From Sulfurimonas sp. (GTDB lineage Bacteria > Campylobacterota > Campylobacteria > Campylobacterales > Sulfurimonadaceae), in contig QNZR01000127.1 of NCBI GenBank assembly GCA_003978475.1, positions 1-6,676 on the forward strand: DNA of 6,676 nucleotides. Direction: 5' to 3'. The notes below the pieces were generated by a model that searched no databases, was not told the origin of the DNA, and worked only from the letters and a program-made list of their open reading frames with translations. This document shows, one piece after another, positions 6,512 to 6,676 of the stretch. Position 1 is the stretch's first letter, and each line of letters starts with the position of its first letter. A program made the translations under genes and the position numbers.

Positions 6512-6605
6512 TAAATATTGGTTAATGTTTATAATAAGTTCCATCTTCTTTTAGAAATTACAAAATCACAGGGTATTTGAGTTAGTTTTCTACACTTAAG
6601 CAGAG

Positions 6606-6622
6606 AAAAAAAGCTAAAAAAA
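6606..6622. repeat. Two phased A7 tracts in the intergenic region
   Basis: Runs of seven A at 6606-6612 and 6616-6622 are spaced 10 nt start to start, one helical turn. Such phasing bends DNA. It could act as an upstream element for a rightward promoter near 6631 (TATAGG, a poor -10) or as a binding site for a nucleoid protein. Function is speculative. Confidence 0.35.
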
Positions 6623-6644
6623 CGGGGAAATATAGGGCTTTAAG

Positions 6645-6673
6645 AGACCTGTATTCAGGTTTGTATGACAAAC
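6645..6673. repeat. Two overlapping inverted repeats at the right edge
   Basis: ACCTG-TATT-CAGGT (6647-6660) is a perfect 5-bp stem with a 4-nt loop, extendable to 7 bp at 6645-6662 with one G-U pair. GTTTGT-ATG-ACAAAC (6659-6673) is a perfect 6-bp stem with a 3-nt loop. They share bases 6659-6662, so as RNA hairpins they exclude each other. They could be operator half-sites or alternative leader structures of a rightward gene. The window ends 3 nt later. Confidence 0.4.
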
Positions 6674-6676
6674 AAT
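6665..6676 (+). CDS. Possible first codons of a divergent gene (truncated by window edge)
   Basis: An ATG at 6665 on the + strand opens a frame reading MTNN up to the window end, with AGGT at 6657-6660 as a weak ribosome binding site 4 nt upstream. A gene diverging from the ppiD-like operon would explain the roughly 200-nt intergenic space with its own regulatory signals. In Helicobacter pylori the neighbour at this position is bioA (HP0976, from memory). I cannot identify a product from four codons; this is a guess about a start only. Confidence 0.2.

Noticed and set aside
6508..6529. AACAT...ATGTT inverted repeat next to the -10 of the leftward promoter
   Set aside because: The arms are only 5 bp with a 12-nt spacer in AT-rich DNA; not enough to call an operator.

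Overview
This window looks like chromosomal core DNA from a Campylobacterota (former Epsilonproteobacteria) species, probably a free-living sulfur or hydrogen oxidiser of the Sulfurimonas/Sulfuricurvum/Sulfurovum type. The main evidence is the gene order: a membrane-anchored SurA/PpiD-like chaperone gene directly followed by ftsA and ftsZ, with no ftsQ or mur genes beside them. From memory this matches Helicobacter pylori HP0977-HP0979 and Campylobacter jejuni Cj0694-Cj0696. The genus is inference; the phylum is fairly secure.

Left part (1-2172, + strand): a tightly packed rightward operon. It holds the last 38 codons of a probable M48-family metallopeptidase, prmC (release factor glutamine methyltransferase), a four-helix DUF4149-like membrane protein, and an MlaF/Ttg2A-type ABC ATPase. 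Consecutive genes overlap by 22, 8 and 4 nt. No MlaE permease or MlaD protein follows the ATPase, so its transporter partners must be encoded elsewhere or upstream of the window.

Middle and right part (2169-6460, - strand): a leftward operon in the order ppiD-like, ftsA, ftsZ, small J-domain protein. The promoter is probably the extended -10 at 6503-6511. ppiD-like and ftsA are 2 nt apart, ftsA and ftsZ 21 nt, ftsZ and the J-protein gene 12 nt. FtsA (actin-like membrane tether) and FtsZ (tubulin-like GTPase) form the early division ring. FtsA ends in an amphipathic membrane-targeting helix, and FtsZ ends in the conserved peptide that binds FtsA.

The two operons meet tail to tail and share a 4-nt CTAG in which both TAG stops are embedded, so no terminator lies between them. 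A textbook terminator-shaped hairpin (9-bp perfect stem, TTTC loop, T-run) for rightward transcription sits about 400 nt further on, inside the linker-coding part of ftsZ. It is the most interesting non-coding signal here. The right edge (6461-6676) is intergenic. It holds the leftward promoter, phased A-tracts, two overlapping inverted repeats, and possibly the first codons of a divergent gene.

I see no mobile element, CRISPR array, RNA gene or clearly new system. The window is mainly conserved housekeeping DNA.
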